From Rhodobacter aestuarii (GTDB lineage Bacteria > Pseudomonadota > Alphaproteobacteria > Rhodobacterales > Rhodobacteraceae): a DNA stretch of 64,000 nucleotides. The DNA lies in NCBI RefSeq assembly GCF_900156655.1, contig NZ_FTOG01000007.1, forward strand, positions 124,001 through 188,000. Direction: 5' to 3'. Positions 43,924 to 53,533 of this stretch are shown piece after piece; position 1 is the stretch's first letter, and each line of letters opens with the position of its first letter. The position numbers were made by a program, and so were the translations under genes. Below the pieces are notes generated by a model that was not told the origin of the DNA, did no database searches, and was given only the letters and a program-made list of their open reading frames with translations.

Positions 43924-46689
43924 GTGAGTGACACTAAACTGATCGCCCCGGCAGATGCCGGGGCGCCCTTGCTTTTCGATACCCCCGCACTTTTGACTGC
44001 GCTCGATGCGCGGCTGACGGCAACGGATGCAAAAGGTCTGCGGGCAGAAACGGTGAAGTTCCTCTCCGAACAGCGAGAGATGGCGCTGCCGCAGATCGTG
44101 GCGGATTTCGAGACCCATCCTCGCAGCGCCGAAGCCACGGTGCAGGCCTATGCCAATATGACCGATGGGCTGGTGTGCGCGGTTTTCCACGTTGCGACCA
44201 CGCGGCTGCATCCGGTACAGCCGCGCACCGCGGCGGAGAATATCTCGGTGCTGGCTGTGGGCGGTTATGGCCGTGCCGAGATGGCACCGTTTTCTGACGT
44301 CGATCTCTTGTTCCTGACGCCCTACAAGATCACCGCTTGGGCCGAGAGTGTGATCGAAAGCATGCTCTACATGCTGTGGGATCTGAAGCTGAAGGTCGGC
44401 CATTCCTCCCGCACGGTGGATGATTGCCTGCGCCTTGGCCGTGAAGATATCACGATCCGCACCGCGCTTTTGGAAAACCGCCCGATCTGTGGCGATGCGC
44501 CTTTGGCCGAAAAGCTCGACCAGACCCTGCGCAACGACCTTTTCAAATCCACCGGGCCGGAGTTCATTGAGGCGAAGCTTGCCGAACGGGCCGAGCGGCA
44601 CCGCCGCCAAGGCGGGCAACGCTATGTGCTTGAGCCGAACGTGAAAGAGGGCAAGGGCGGGTTGCGCGACCTGCAAACGCTTTACTGGATCGCCAAATAT
44701 ATCCACGGCGTGAATGATACCGCCGATCTTGTGGGCTTGGGGGTGTTCACCGTCGAGGAATTTCGGGCTTTCCAACAGGCCGAAGACTTCCTTTGGGCGG
44801 TGCGCTGTCATTTGCATCTGATCGCCAACCGCGCCTCGGATCAGCTTTCTTTCGATGCGCAAGTGGAGGTGGCAAGGCGCATGGGGTTCAGCGACATGGC
44901 GGGCCGCCGTGGGGTTGAGGTCTTCATGCAGCATTACTTCCGCCATGCCACGCAGGTGGGGGAGGTCACGCGGATCTTTTTGACGGTGCTGGAACAACAG
45001 CACGCCAAGCCCGCCCCGGTGCTCAAGCGGCTGTTCCGTCGCCGTCGCCCGCTGATGGCGCCTTTCATTGACGACATCGGCCGGATCAATATTTCGGACC
45101 GCGATGCTTTTCTGTCGGACCCGCTCAATTTCCTGCGGATCTTTGAAGAGGCTTTGCGCACGGGGATGTTGATTCACCCTGATGCGATGCGGCTGATTTC
45201 GGCCAACCTGCGCCGCATCGACGACAAAATGCGCGAAGACAAGGAAGCCGCGCGGATCTTTCTTGATCTGCTTTTGAAGCACGGCAACCCGGAACGTGCT
45301 CTGCGGCGGATGAATGAAATGGGCGTTTTGGCCGCCTTCATCCCCGAGTTTGAACCGATTGTGGCGATGATGCAGTTCAACATGTATCACAGCTACACGG
45401 TGGACGAGCACACGATTCAGGTGATTTCGACGCTCGCGCAGATCGAGCGCAGTGAGTTGACCGAAGATCTGCCGCTCTCGTCGCATATCTTGGACGAGGG
45501 GGTGAACCGCCGCGTGCTGTATGTGGCGCTGCTTTTGCATGACATCGGCAAAGGACGGCCCGAGGATCATTCGATCCTTGGGGCGAAAATCTCGCGCAAA
45601 GTGGCTCCGCGCTTGGGGCTGAATGCGGAAGATTGCGAAACCGTGGAATGGCTTATCCGCAACCACCTGCTGATGTCCGATGTGGCGCAAAAACGCGACC
45701 TGAGCGACCCGCGCACGATCCGCGAATTCGCCAAACAGGTGAAAAACCGCAAGCGGCTCGATCTGCTCACGGTGCTGACGGTTTGCGACATTCGCGGCGT
45801 TGGTCCGAATGTGTGGAACAACTGGAAAGCCTCGCTTCTACGGCGGTTGCATTCGGAAACCGCGCGCGCGCTGGAACATGGGCTTGAGGCGGTGAACCGT
45901 GCGCAACGCTCGGATGCCGCCAAGAAGGCCTTGCGCGAAGCGCTTGCGGATTGGGATGCCAAAGATCTGCGGGCGGAGCTTGCCCGCCATTATGACCCGT
46001 ACTGGCAGGGCCTCACCACCGGCACCCATGCCGATTTGGCCAAGCTTTTGCGCGGTTTGGGCGATGACGAAATTCGCATCGACCTGCACCCAGACCCGGA
46101 TCACGACGCTACGCGTGCCTCTTTCGCGCTGGGCGATCACCCGGGTATCTTCTCGCGGCTTGCGGGGGCGCTGGCGCTGGTGGGCGCAAACGTCGTGGAC
46201 GCGCGCACCTATACCTCGAAAGACGGCTATGCCACGGCGGTCTTTTGGATACAGGATGCCGAGGGTCACCCCTATGAGGCCTCGCGCCTGCCGCGCCTGC
46301 GCAAAATGATCGAGCGCACGCTCAAGGGCGAGGTGGTCGCGCGTGATGCGCTGAAAGACCGCGATAAGCTCAAAAAGCGCGAACGCGAGTTCAAATTCCC
46401 GACCCATGTCACCATCGACAACGAAGGCTCGGATATTTACACGATCGTCGAGGTGGATACCCGCGACCGGCCCGGCCTGCTTTATGATCTGACGCGGGCC
46501 TTGGCGGCTTCGAACATCTATATCGCCTCTGCGGTGATCGCGACCTATGGCGCGCAGGTGGTCGACACCTTCTATGTCAAGGACATGTTCGGGCTGAAGC
46601 TGCATTCCAAATCGCGCCAAGAGGCGCTGGAAAAACGCCTGCGTGAGGCGATCACGCGTGGGGCCGAAAGGGCGGCAGAACAATCATGA
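43924..46689 (+). CDS. glnD: [Protein-PII] uridylyltransferase / uridylyl-removing enzyme
   Basis: Primary nitrogen sensor: it adds UMP to PII proteins when glutamine is low and removes it when glutamine is high. The 921 residues have all four domains: nucleotidyltransferase (GGYGRAEMAPFSDVDLLFL near residue 110), the helical linker, HD hydrolase (LLLHDIGKGRPEDHS near residue 540), and two C-terminal ACT domains (DHPGIFSRLAGALALVGANV and DRPGLLYDLTRALAASN). The start is GTG at 43924 with GAGG before it. Its stop overlaps murJ by four bases. Confidence 0.97.
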   Translation: MSDTKLIAPADAGAPLLFDTPALLTALDARLTATDAKGLRAETVKFLSEQREMALPQIVADFETHPRSAEATVQAYANMTDGLVCAVFHVATTRLHPVQPRTAAENISVLAVGGYGRAEMAPFSDVDLLFLTPYKITAWAESVIESMLYMLWDLKLKVGHSSRTVDDCLRLGREDITIRTALLENRPICGDAPLAEKLDQTLRNDLFKSTGPEFIEAKLAERAERHRRQGGQRYVLEPNVKEGKGGLRDLQTLYWIAKYIHGVNDTADLVGLGVFTVEEFRAFQQAEDFLWAVRCHLHLIANRASDQLSFDAQVEVARRMGFSDMAGRRGVEVFMQHYFRHATQVGEVTRIFLTVLEQQHAKPAPVLKRLFRRRRPLMAPFIDDIGRINISDRDAFLSDPLNFLRIFEEALRTGMLIHPDAMRLISANLRRIDDKMREDKEAARIFLDLLLKHGNPERALRRMNEMGVLAAFIPEFEPIVAMMQFNMYHSYTVDEHTIQVISTLAQIERSELTEDLPLSSHILDEGVNRRVLYVALLLHDIGKGRPEDHSILGAKISRKVAPRLGLNAEDCETVEWLIRNHLLMSDVAQKRDLSDPRTIREFAKQVKNRKRLDLLTVLTVCDIRGVGPNVWNNWKASLLRRLHSETARALEHGLEAVNRAQRSDAAKKALREALADWDAKDLRAELARHYDPYWQGLTTGTHADLAKLLRGLGDDEIRIDLHPDPDHDATRASFALGDHPGIFSRLAGALALVGANVVDARTYTSKDGYATAVFWIQDAEGHPYEASRLPRLRKMIERTLKGEVVARDALKDRDKLKKREREFKFPTHVTIDNEGSDIYTIVEVDTRDRPGLLYDLTRALAASNIYIASAVIATYGAQVVDTFYVKDMFGLKLHSKSRQEALEKRLREAITRGAERAAEQS

Positions 46690-48227
46690 CACCGATCCGT
46701 TTGGTGCGCGGCTTTTTTACGGTGGGCGGCTGGACGATGGCGAGCCGCATCCTTGGCTTCGTGCGCGACGCCTGGATTGCCGCTGTTTTGGGGACCGGGC
46801 CTGCCGCGCAGGCCTTCATCGTGGCGTTTTCGCTGCCCAATATGTTTCGTCGCTTCTTTGCAGAAGGCGCGTTCAACACCGCCTTCGTGCCAATGTTTTC
46901 CAAAAAGCTGGAAAGCGGCGCCGGGGCGGAGGAGTTTGCGCGCGAGGCAATGGCGGGATTGGCGACGGTCGTGCTGGCCCTGACGCTCGTGGCGCAACTG
47001 TTCATGCCCGGTCTTGTCTATCTTATGGCCTCTGGGTTTGAGGGCGAGAAGTTCGATCTGACCGTCGGCTTCTCGCGGATCGCCTTCCCCTATATTTTCT
47101 TCATCTCGCTTGCTGCGCTTGCCTCGGGTGTTCTCAATGCCTCCGGGCGTTTTGCGGCGGCGGCGGCGGCGCCGGTGCTTTTGAACCTTACGTTTGTCGC
47201 GGCGCTTTGGGCGGTACCGCGGTTTGGGCTCGATCCGGGGCTAGCCATCACGTGGGCGGTTCCTGTGGCTGGGGTGGCGCAGCTTGCGCTCGTTTGGGAG
47301 GCGGCGCGGCGCGCGGGTATCCGCCTGATCCCACGCTTGCCGCGGCTTTCGCCCGATATGAAGCGGCTTGCTGCGGTGGCTGCGCCGGCCATGCTTGCGG
47401 GCGGGGTGGTGCAGATCAACCTGCTCGTCGGGCGGCAGGTCTCCAGCTATTTCGACGATGCGGTGGCGTGGCTTTATAACGCTGACCGGCTTTATCAATT
47501 GCCGCTTGGCGTGGTGGCGATTGCGATTGGTGTGGTGCTGTTGCCGGACCTGTCGCGCCGCTTGCAAAACGGCGATGCCGCAGGCGCGCGGCATAGTTTT
47601 AACCGCGCGACCGAGTTTTGCCTTGCCCTCACGCTGCCCGCCGCCGTTGCGCTGGTCGTGATCGCCGAGCCGTTGACGACGGTCTTGTTTGAGCGCGGCC
47701 GCTTTGGCCCGGAAGACACGGTGGCGACAGCGTTGGCCGTCGCGGTATATGGCGTGGGGCTGCCCGCTTTCGTGCTGCAAAAGGTGCTGCAACCCTTGTT
47801 CTTTGCCCGCGAAGATACCCGCAGCCCGTTCCATTACGCGCTCGTTGCGATGGTGGTGAATGCGGTGCTCGCGGTGGGGTTGGCGTTTCTTTTGGGCTAT
47901 ATCGCCGCCGCGCTGGCCACCACACTCGCCGCTTGGGTGATGGTGGTGCAGTTGTGGCTTGGTAGCCGCGCGATGGGCGAAAGCGTCACGCTGGATGATG
48001 GCTTGCGCAAACGCGCGCCGCGCATTGCCGTGGCCTCTGCCGTGATGGGGCTGTGCCTTTGGCTTGGCGATCTGTTCCTTGACCCCGCGCTGCATATGGC
48101 AAGCTGGCGCTACTTGGCGCTTGCCGGGCTGATTGGCATTGGGATTGTAAGCTATTTCGGGTCCGGTGCGGTGATTGGCGCATTCCGGCTGAGCGATTTC
48201 AAATCGGCGGTGCGGCGGGGCCGGTAA
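46686..48227 (+). CDS. murJ: Lipid II flippase
   Basis: Moves lipid-linked peptidoglycan precursor across the inner membrane; essential in most bacteria. The 513-residue polytopic protein has the MurJ/MVIN N-terminus (GFVRDAWIAAVLGTGPAAQAF, then FRRFFAEGAFNTAFVP), and about 14 helices are evident. The MATE transporter at 50.1 kb belongs to the same superfamily but lacks these motifs. It overlaps glnD by four bases; this pairing is common in Alphaproteobacteria. Its stop lies inside a terminator stem. Confidence 0.96.
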   Translation: MTPIRLVRGFFTVGGWTMASRILGFVRDAWIAAVLGTGPAAQAFIVAFSLPNMFRRFFAEGAFNTAFVPMFSKKLESGAGAEEFAREAMAGLATVVLALTLVAQLFMPGLVYLMASGFEGEKFDLTVGFSRIAFPYIFFISLAALASGVLNASGRFAAAAAAPVLLNLTFVAALWAVPRFGLDPGLAITWAVPVAGVAQLALVWEAARRAGIRLIPRLPRLSPDMKRLAAVAAPAMLAGGVVQINLLVGRQVSSYFDDAVAWLYNADRLYQLPLGVVAIAIGVVLLPDLSRRLQNGDAAGARHSFNRATEFCLALTLPAAVALVVIAEPLTTVLFERGRFGPEDTVATALAVAVYGVGLPAFVLQKVLQPLFFAREDTRSPFHYALVAMVVNAVLAVGLAFLLGYIAAALATTLAAWVMVVQLWLGSRAMGESVTLDDGLRKRAPRIAVASAVMGLCLWLGDLFLDPALHMASWRYLALAGLIGIGIVSYFGSGAVIGAFRLSDFKSAVRRGR

Positions 48228-48244
48228 CGGCCCCCGCCAATTTT
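48214..48244. terminator. Terminator at the end of murJ
   Basis: GGCGGGGCCG (48214-48223) pairs with CGGCCCCCGCC (48228-48238) around GTAA, with one bulge, and is followed by AATTTT. The murJ stop codon is in the loop. It lies between two convergent genes. Confidence 0.7.
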
Positions 48245-48926
48245 AGCGTTTGCGCAGCTTGCGCAGCAGGTGCCGCCAGCCGCCGGGCGCGACGATGAAG
48301 CTGAGCAAAAATCCCACGCCAAAGCCCGCGAATTGCGCGATCCAATCGGGGCGCGCACCGAAAAGCGCGCCAAAGACCAGTTGCAAACCCGCTAGCATCC
48401 CAATCAGCGAAAACGCCCGCATCCGGTTTGGATCACCGGGGCCAAGCTTCATCCACAAAAGCCAGGTAAAGGCGCCAATCAGCCCATAAGCGCCCGGATA
48501 GCCGCCGATCAAAAAGCCGCTGGTAAAGGGCATAAGCGCATAGACGAGCCCGCCCAAGATCGAAGCCCCCAGAAAGACCGCGGCAACGGCCCAACCGGCA
48601 AACACCTCGCCCACGAATTTGCCAATCGCAAGGGTGAACACCACCACAAAGGCCGCATGCGTCAGGCTTGTGTGCACAAAGGCATAGCTGATCAGCGTCG
48701 CGAGCGGGCGCACCGACCAATCTTGCACCGCGATCATGCGCCGGAAGCCCTCTGGGTCGAAGCCCAACTGGCCCAAAATTTCATAGCGCCAGCCAATCGC
48801 GCTGGTGCCCATAACGCCCGTATTTGCCAGCGCAAAGATGATCTCAGTGACGATCATCGGCGCGACCAGTATCCAAACCACGGTGGGCAGCGGGTTGACT
48901 GGTTTTTCGTTATAGCCGTGATGCAT
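48243..48926 (-). CDS. Rhomboid-family protein lacking catalytic residues
   Basis: A 227-residue membrane protein with the six-helix rhomboid layout, including the first-loop pattern FVHTSLTHAAF and the helix LIGGYPGAYGLIGA. The catalytic serine of GxSG is replaced: the motif reads GYPGA with Pro144. The histidine of the last helix is replaced by Gln198 (IAQFAGFGVG), and the usual Asn after the first histidine loop is also absent. It should therefore have no protease activity and may act as a pseudoprotease that binds or retains membrane proteins. The start at 48926 follows GGGAGAG. It is divergent from trpS. Confidence 0.85.
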   Translation of the reverse strand: MHHGYNEKPVNPLPTVVWILVAPMIVTEIIFALANTGVMGTSAIGWRYEILGQLGFDPEGFRRMIAVQDWSVRPLATLISYAFVHTSLTHAAFVVVFTLAIGKFVGEVFAGWAVAAVFLGASILGGLVYALMPFTSGFLIGGYPGAYGLIGAFTWLLWMKLGPGDPNRMRAFSLIGMLAGLQLVFGALFGARPDWIAQFAGFGVGFLLSFIVAPGGWRHLLRKLRKR

Positions 48927-49012
48927 TGTCTCTCCCTTCGGGCGCAACATTGCGCCGCGCGCCCTTTAGCGATAAGCGCTGATGGTCCGTATTTCCAGCC
49001 CGGAGCCCTATC

Positions 49013-50065
49013 ATGACTGCCAAAGCCCTAGAAACTCCCGAAGATATCAACGCCAAGTTCACGCCGCGCATTTTTTCCGGCATCCAGCCCTCGGGCAACT
49101 TGACGCTGGGCAACTATTTGGGGGCGCTGAAGCGTTTTGCACAAAAGCAAGATGAGGGGATCGAGACGATCTATTGCTTGGTCGATCTGCATGCGATCAC
49201 GGTGTGGCAAGACCCGGAAGCCTTGAAGCGGCAAACGCGTGAAGCGGCGGCAGGGTTCTTGGCCTCGGGCATCGACCCGTCGCGCTCGATCTTGTTCAAC
49301 CAAAGCCAAGTGTCGGCCCATGCAGAGCTGGGCTGGGCTCTCAACTGTGTCGCGCGGATGGGCTGGATGAACCGCATGACGCAGTGGAAGGACAAGGCGG
49401 GCAAAAATGCCGAGAAGCAGTCGCTTGGCCTGTTTGCTTACCCCTCGCTGATGGCGGCGGACATTCTGGTTTACCACGCGACGATGGTGCCGGTGGGCGA
49501 GGACCAAAAGCAGCATGTGGAGCTGACGCGCGACATCGCCGCGAAGTTCAACCATGACTATGGGGTCGATTTCTTCCCCGCGCCGCTGCCGCTGATCGAA
49601 GGGGCCGCCACGCGGGTGATGAGCCTGCGCGATGGTTCGAAGAAAATGTCGAAATCGGACCCGTCGGATGCAAGCCGGATTAACCTCACGGATGATGCCG
49701 ATACGATCGCCAAGAAGTTCCGCAAGGCGGTGACCGATCCCGAGCCGCTGCCGGAAACGGTGGAGGGGCTTGAGGGCCGGGCCGAGGCGCGCAACCTTGT
49801 GAACATCTATGCGGCGCTCGCCGATATGACGCCCGCGCAAGTGCTGGGCGAATTCGGCGGGCAGGGCTTTGGGGCCTTCAAACCAGCTTTGGCCGATTTG
49901 GCGGTTTCGAAATTGGAGCCGATCAGCACGGAAATGAGCCGCTTGATGAACGACCCTGCCGAGATCGACCGGATCTTGGGCGAAGGCGCGGCGAAGGCCG
50001 ATGAGATTGCGCAGCCGATCTTGGCGAAAACGCTGGAGATCATGGGGATGATCCGCTCGCGCTGA
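49013..50065 (+). CDS. trpS: Tryptophanyl-tRNA synthetase
   Basis: Charges tRNA-Trp. The 350-residue class I enzyme has the HIGH-like motif [13 protein letters not shown] near residue 27 and KKMSKSDPS near residue 207. Other typical segments are [15 protein letters not shown] and [30 protein letters not shown] ribosome site precedes the ATG. It is monocistronic, with a clear terminator downstream. Confidence 0.97.
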   Translation: MTAKALETPEDINAKFTPRIFSGIQPSGNLTLGNYLGALKRFAQKQDEGIETIYCLVDLHAITVWQDPEALKRQTREAAAGFLASGIDPSRSILFNQSQVSAHAELGWALNCVARMGWMNRMTQWKDKAGKNAEKQSLGLFAYPSLMAADILVYHATMVPVGEDQKQHVELTRDIAAKFNHDYGVDFFPAPLPLIEGAATRVMSLRDGSKKMSKSDPSDASRINLTDDADTIAKKFRKAVTDPEPLPETVEGLEGRAEARNLVNIYAALADMTPAQVLGEFGGQGFGAFKPALADLAVSKLEPISTEMSRLMNDPAEIDRILGEGAAKADEIAQPILAKTLEIMGMIRSR

Positions 50066-50130
50066 GCCAAAGGCCGTGGGCGCTGCCCCCGGACCCCCGG
50101 GACATTTCGACAAAGTCGAAGGTAAGATTT

Positions 50131-50163
50131 GGCGGCCCCTAGAGCGATCTGGGGGCCGCTTTC
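50131..50163 (+). terminator. Terminator of trpS
   Basis: GCGGCCCC (50132-50139) pairs with GGGGCCGC (50152-50159) and is followed by TTT. It overlaps the end of the convergent MATE gene. A second small perfect hairpin, TTCGAC-AAA-GTCGAA, lies just upstream at 50106-50120. Confidence 0.7.
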
Positions 50164-51449
50164 AATTCGGCGCGCGGATAAAGCCGCCCCATCGCCACGC
50201 CGCGCGTGGCGTTGAGCACCATCAGCGCTGCCCAAAGCCCGTGGTTGCCAAAGGTGGGGACCAGCACGAAAAGCGCGGCAATATAGACCGCGACGGAAAA
50301 GATCATCGCATTGCGCATCTCGCGCGTAAGTGTGGCGCCGATGAAGATGCCGTCAAACATCCATGAGGCAATGCCAATCAGCGGTGCCGCGATGAGCCAA
50401 GGCAGGAAATCTCGCGCGACCTCGCGCACCATCGGGGCCGTGGTCATGAGGTCAATGATTGGTCCGCCAAAGAGCGTGAACACCACCCCAAGCGCCACTG
50501 CGCCCGCGACACCCCATTGCGCCGAAACGATGGCGGCGCGTCGCAGCCGTGCGGGGGCCCGTGCGCCCACGGCTTGGCCGACAAGGCTTTCAGCGGCGAA
50601 GGCAAAGCCATCCAGCGCGAAGGCGGTGATTTGCAAAAACTGCAACAGCACCTGATTGGCGGCGAGTTTCACATCCCCTTGCCCCGCGCCAAGGAACAAG
50701 AAGGTGGTGAAGCTGCCTTGCAAGATCACCGAACGGATCATGATATCGGTATTGACGCGTGCCATTTGTTTGAGCGGCGCGGCTGAGAAGAGCGCAGCCC
50801 GGCTAAGCCCTGCAGCAAAAGTCGTGCGGGTGAGCCACAAAGCCAAGGCCAGCCCGGCGAGTTCTGAGATCAAGGTGGCCCCAGCGACGCCTTGCACGCC
50901 CCAGCCAAAGCCCAACACAAACAGCAGATCGAGCCCGACATTCAGCCCGTTCATCGCCACTTGCAACAGCAGCACCGCGCGGGTGCGTTCCAGCGCGATT
51001 AGCCAGCCGGTGAAGGCGTAAAGTGCAATGGTGGCGGGGGCGCCCCAGATGCGGATGGCTAGATATTGCCGCGCCAAAGCTTCCACCTCTTCTGAGGCGG
51101 GGGCGATCTGGAAGGCAGCCCAGAAAAGGGGCAGTTGCAAGGCGATCAGCCCGAGCCCTGCCGCCCCGGCGATAAGAAGCGCGCGCAACAGCCCGGCGGC
51201 GACCTCTTGGGCATCTCCCTCGCCCTTGGCCTGGGCGACAAGCCCGGTGGTGCCCATGCGCAAAAAGCCAAAAATCCAATAGACCGAGGCGAGGATCACC
51301 GCGCCAATCCCGACCGCGCCAATAGGTGCCGCCGCCCCCATTTGGCCGACAACGCCGGTATCCACCGCGCCCAGTAGGGGAACGGTGGCGTTGGAGATCA
51401 CGATCGGGGCAGCGATTTTTAAAACGCGGCGGTGGGTAACCTCAGACAT
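50139..51449 (-). CDS. MATE-family efflux transporter, DinF group
   Basis: A 436-residue transporter with 12 predicted helices in two similar halves. The N-terminus, LKIAAPIVISNATVPLLGAVDTGVVGQMG, is typical of the DinF branch, and the second half begins near MARVNTDIMIRS. MATE proteins export cationic drugs or metabolites using Na+ or H+. The gene starts within the end of the upstream thioesterase gene (8-base overlap), forming a three-gene leftward operon of two thioesterases and this transporter. The substrate is unknown. Confidence 0.92.
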   Translation of the reverse strand: MSEVTHRRVLKIAAPIVISNATVPLLGAVDTGVVGQMGAAAPIGAVGIGAVILASVYWIFGFLRMGTTGLVAQAKGEGDAQEVAAGLLRALLIAGAAGLGLIALQLPLFWAAFQIAPASEEVEALARQYLAIRIWGAPATIALYAFTGWLIALERTRAVLLLQVAMNGLNVGLDLLFVLGFGWGVQGVAGATLISELAGLALALWLTRTTFAAGLSRAALFSAAPLKQMARVNTDIMIRSVILQGSFTTFLFLGAGQGDVKLAANQVLLQFLQITAFALDGFAFAAESLVGQAVGARAPARLRRAAIVSAQWGVAGAVALGVVFTLFGGPIIDLMTTAPMVREVARDFLPWLIAAPLIGIASWMFDGIFIGATLTREMRNAMIFSVAVYIAALFVLVPTFGNHGLWAALMVLNATRGVAMGRLYPRAELKAAPRSL

Positions 51450-51954
51450 CCGCGCTGCGGTCCGGCATCAGAAAATGCCCTGTGGCTTGGGCAAACAGCT
51501 TGGCGCGATTGTCTTGCCACGCCTCCACATGCACGGAGGCATAGCGCCGCCCGGAGCGATTTACCCGCGCGCGGGCATAGGCATCGCGCGGCAGGCCGGA
51601 GCGCAGATAATCCACAGTGAAGTCAATGGTTTTGGGCAGGCGCGGCAGTACCGGATCGGGCGCGGTCAGATCAATCCGCCCCGCTTCGATATCTTCCCAA
51701 AGCGTGGACCAGCTCAGTTCCATAATCGCGGCCACTTCCATGAACGCCGCTGTCACACCGCCATGCAGCGCGGGCAGCAATGGGTTGCCGATCAGCTTGT
51801 TGTCATAGTTCAAAACGGCGGTCAGTTCATCGCCGCGGCGTTCAAACTCAATGCCCAAAAAGCGGATATAGGGCACGCCAGAGACCAGCGCGCGCAAAGC
51901 GGCATCGCGGCGTTGTTTGACCACTTGAACGGGTTCGGGTTTCGGGCGGCTCAT
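51442..51954 (-). CDS. PaaI-like hotdog thioesterase (first of two)
   Basis: A 170-residue hotdog-fold protein of the PaaI acyl-CoA thioesterase group. The typical motif is LPALHGGVTAAFMEVAAI near residue 65, followed by a strand with ID-type residues (KTIDFTVDYLRSG). It is longer than the neighbouring paralogue, with an N-terminal extension of charged residues. It overlaps the genes on both sides by 4 and 8 bases. The acyl substrate is not evident; the nearby beta-oxidation genes make acyl-CoA turnover plausible. Confidence 0.88.
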   Translation of the reverse strand: MSRPKPEPVQVVKQRRDAALRALVSGVPYIRFLGIEFERRGDELTAVLNYDNKLIGNPLLPALHGGVTAAFMEVAAIMELSWSTLWEDIEAGRIDLTAPDPVLPRLPKTIDFTVDYLRSGLPRDAYARARVNRSGRRYASVHVEAWQDNRAKLFAQATGHFLMPDRSADV

Positions 51955-52388
51955 TGCGCACCCCCTTTCGGGCGTTCGACGGTAAAAGCCCCGGTTGCGG
52001 TGGCCACGGGCAGCCCATCTTCTTCATCATGTGCGGTGGCACGCAAAAAGGCGACGGTGCGGGTCATGTGATAGACCTCTGCGCGCGCGGTAATACGCTG
52101 GCGGGGCGTCGCGGCGCGCATATAGTCGATCCGCAGATCAATCGTCGCTGTGCCTGCGGGCGTTTCTGGGTGGCTGATCACGGCCGCGCCACAGCAGGTA
52201 TCCATCAGTGCGGAAACTGCGCCGCCATGAATCACCCCGGTGCGCGGATCGCCGACCAATTCCTCGCGCCACGGCATCGACAGCACGGCTTTGCCGTCGC
52301 CAAGGGATTCAAACCGCATTTCCAGCGCCTGCGCATGCGGGATCGCCTCGATGAATTGCCGCGCCAAAGTGAGTTTATCCGCGCTCAT
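51951..52388 (-). CDS. PaaI-like hotdog thioesterase (second)
   Basis: A 145-residue PaaI-type thioesterase. The motif GVIHGGAVSALMDTCCGAAV near residue 52 carries the active-site His-Gly-Gly and the acidic residue; TATIDLRIDYMRAA follows. The start at 52388 follows CGGAGGG; the longer frame from 52577 runs back across the divergent MerR promoter. It is the first gene of the three-gene operon ending with the MATE transporter. It shares the fold with its neighbour, so the pair probably arose by duplication. Confidence 0.9.
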   Translation of the reverse strand: MSADKLTLARQFIEAIPHAQALEMRFESLGDGKAVLSMPWREELVGDPRTGVIHGGAVSALMDTCCGAAVISHPETPAGTATIDLRIDYMRAATPRQRITARAEVYHMTRTVAFLRATAHDEEDGLPVATATGAFTVERPKGGAQ

Positions 52389-52518
52389 GCTGCCCTCCGT
52401 TTGGCAAACGATGCCGCGACGGCGCGCCAAGCGCAAGCGGATGGGGAGTTGAAGCAGCCTGTCCCAAGCGTTAGCTTCCGCGCAGACAGTCTGGATCGCC
52501 CAGGGGAGGGGGGAGACC

Positions 52519-52887
52519 ATGGCAGATGTGCTAAGCTTTAAGGAGATGTGCGCGCGCTTCGATGTGACGCCGCGCACCTTGCGTTACTACGAATATATCG
52601 AGCTGCTTTCGCCGCAAAAGGAGGGGCGGGCGCGGTTTTATGGGCCCCGCGAAGTGGCGCGGATGACGCTGATTTTGCGCGGGCGGCGCTTTGGGTTCAG
52701 CCTTGAGGAATTGCGCCAATGGCTGCTGATCTATGATCACCAAGGCACCGAGGCGCAAAACCGCGCTTGGATCGAATTGGCGGATCGCCAGCTAGGCGTG
52801 CTGACAGGCCAACTCGACGATCTTCAAGCTGCGATCACCGATTTGCGGCAATTGCGCGACGATGTCGCGGAAACGCTTAAGGATTAG
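52519..52887 (+). CDS. MerR-family transcriptional regulator (first of two)
   Basis: A 122-residue MerR-type regulator. The N-terminal winged helix (FKEMCARFDVTPRTLRYYEYIELL, then ARFYGPREVARM) is followed by a dimerising coiled coil (about 80-120) and no C-terminal effector-binding domain or metal-binding cysteines. It is closely related to the next MerR protein: VTPRTLR, LILRG-R-FGFSLE and the coil register are shared. A strong GGGAGGGGGGAG precedes the ATG. It is divergent from the thioesterase operon and separated from the second MerR gene by 229 bases. Confidence 0.88.
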   Translation: MADVLSFKEMCARFDVTPRTLRYYEYIELLSPQKEGRARFYGPREVARMTLILRGRRFGFSLEELRQWLLIYDHQGTEAQNRAWIELADRQLGVLTGQLDDLQAAITDLRQLRDDVAETLKD

Positions 52888-52994
52888 AAAGAGATACGAT
52901 TGCGTAGGGCGCGGGCGCTTTCGATCGCCCGCCGCGACGGTATGACAATGGATCGTAACGGTTTTTCCATTTTCCTGCTGTTTTCTTCCTGACA

Positions 52995-53042
52995 TTACGT
53001 CAACGTCACTGTGACGCGACGTTACGGTGACGCGAACGTCAA
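52995..53042. promoter_or_regulatory. Cluster of candidate MerR operators before the second MerR gene
   Basis: Two copies of T-T/G-ACG-N3-ACGTCA: TTACGTCAACGTCA (52995-53008) and TGACGCGAACGTCA (53028-53041). Between them is a related TGACGCGACGTTA (53012-53024), and a palindrome CGTCACTGTGACG (53004-53016) overlaps the first. The same motif occurs before the thiolase gene at 55756. It resembles the ACGT-rich operators known for LiuR-type MerR regulators of acyl-CoA catabolism. Confidence 0.55.
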
Positions 53043-53116
53043 CTTCAAATGTAATATGGGCTCGGAAAATTCATCCGCCGCCCTACATTACCCTAAGGAA
53101 AGCATGGGGCGGCACG

Positions 53117-53500
53117 ATGAGTGACGAACTGATGACGATCCGCGAGATGTGCGACGCCTTTGAGGTGACGCCGCGCACCTTGCGGTTCTACGAGGCGAAA
53201 GAGTTGCTGTTTCCGCAACGTGAGGGGCAGAAGCGGCTGTTTACTCGGCGTGACCGGGCGCGGTTGAAGCTGATTTTGCGTGGCAAGCGCTTTGGCTTCA
53301 GCCTTGAGGATATTCGCCAGCTTCTGGACCTCTACGACATGGGGGACCAGCAGCGCACGCAATTGGCCGAGACGCTGAAATTGGCGCGTCAACGGCTGGA
53401 GGAGATGGAGCGCCAGCGCGACGAACTCGGTCAGGCGATCGACGAGTTGGCGAAGCAGATTGCTTGGGGCGAGGAGAAGCTGGCCAATTCGGCCGAGTGA
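53117..53500 (+). CDS. MerR-family regulator upstream of beta-oxidation genes
   Basis: A 127-residue MerR regulator with helix-turn-helix TIREMCDAFEVTPRTLRFYEAKELL, wing QKRLFTRRDRARL, and a coiled coil with the repeat LARQRLEEMERQRDELGQAIDELAKQI. There is no metal-binding cysteine. It lies 33 bases before the acyl-CoA dehydrogenase gene in the same direction, so autoregulation of a catabolic operon is likely. MerR proteins of this short type include LiuR, which controls branched-chain amino-acid and acyl-CoA breakdown; equivalence is inferred, not shown. The start at 53117 is chosen because the longer frame enters the operator region. Confidence 0.88.
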   Translation: MSDELMTIREMCDAFEVTPRTLRFYEAKELLFPQREGQKRLFTRRDRARLKLILRGKRFGFSLEDIRQLLDLYDMGDQQRTQLAETLKLARQRLEEMERQRDELGQAIDELAKQIAWGEEKLANSAE

Positions 53501-53533
53501 TCCTGTCCCCGGGTCGGGAGAAGGGAGAGGATC

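Noticed and set aside
42751-45690. 979-residue open frame on the minus strand
   Set aside because: Antisense to the LppC-type gene and glnD, with the same Arg/His-rich composition and no recognisable domain.
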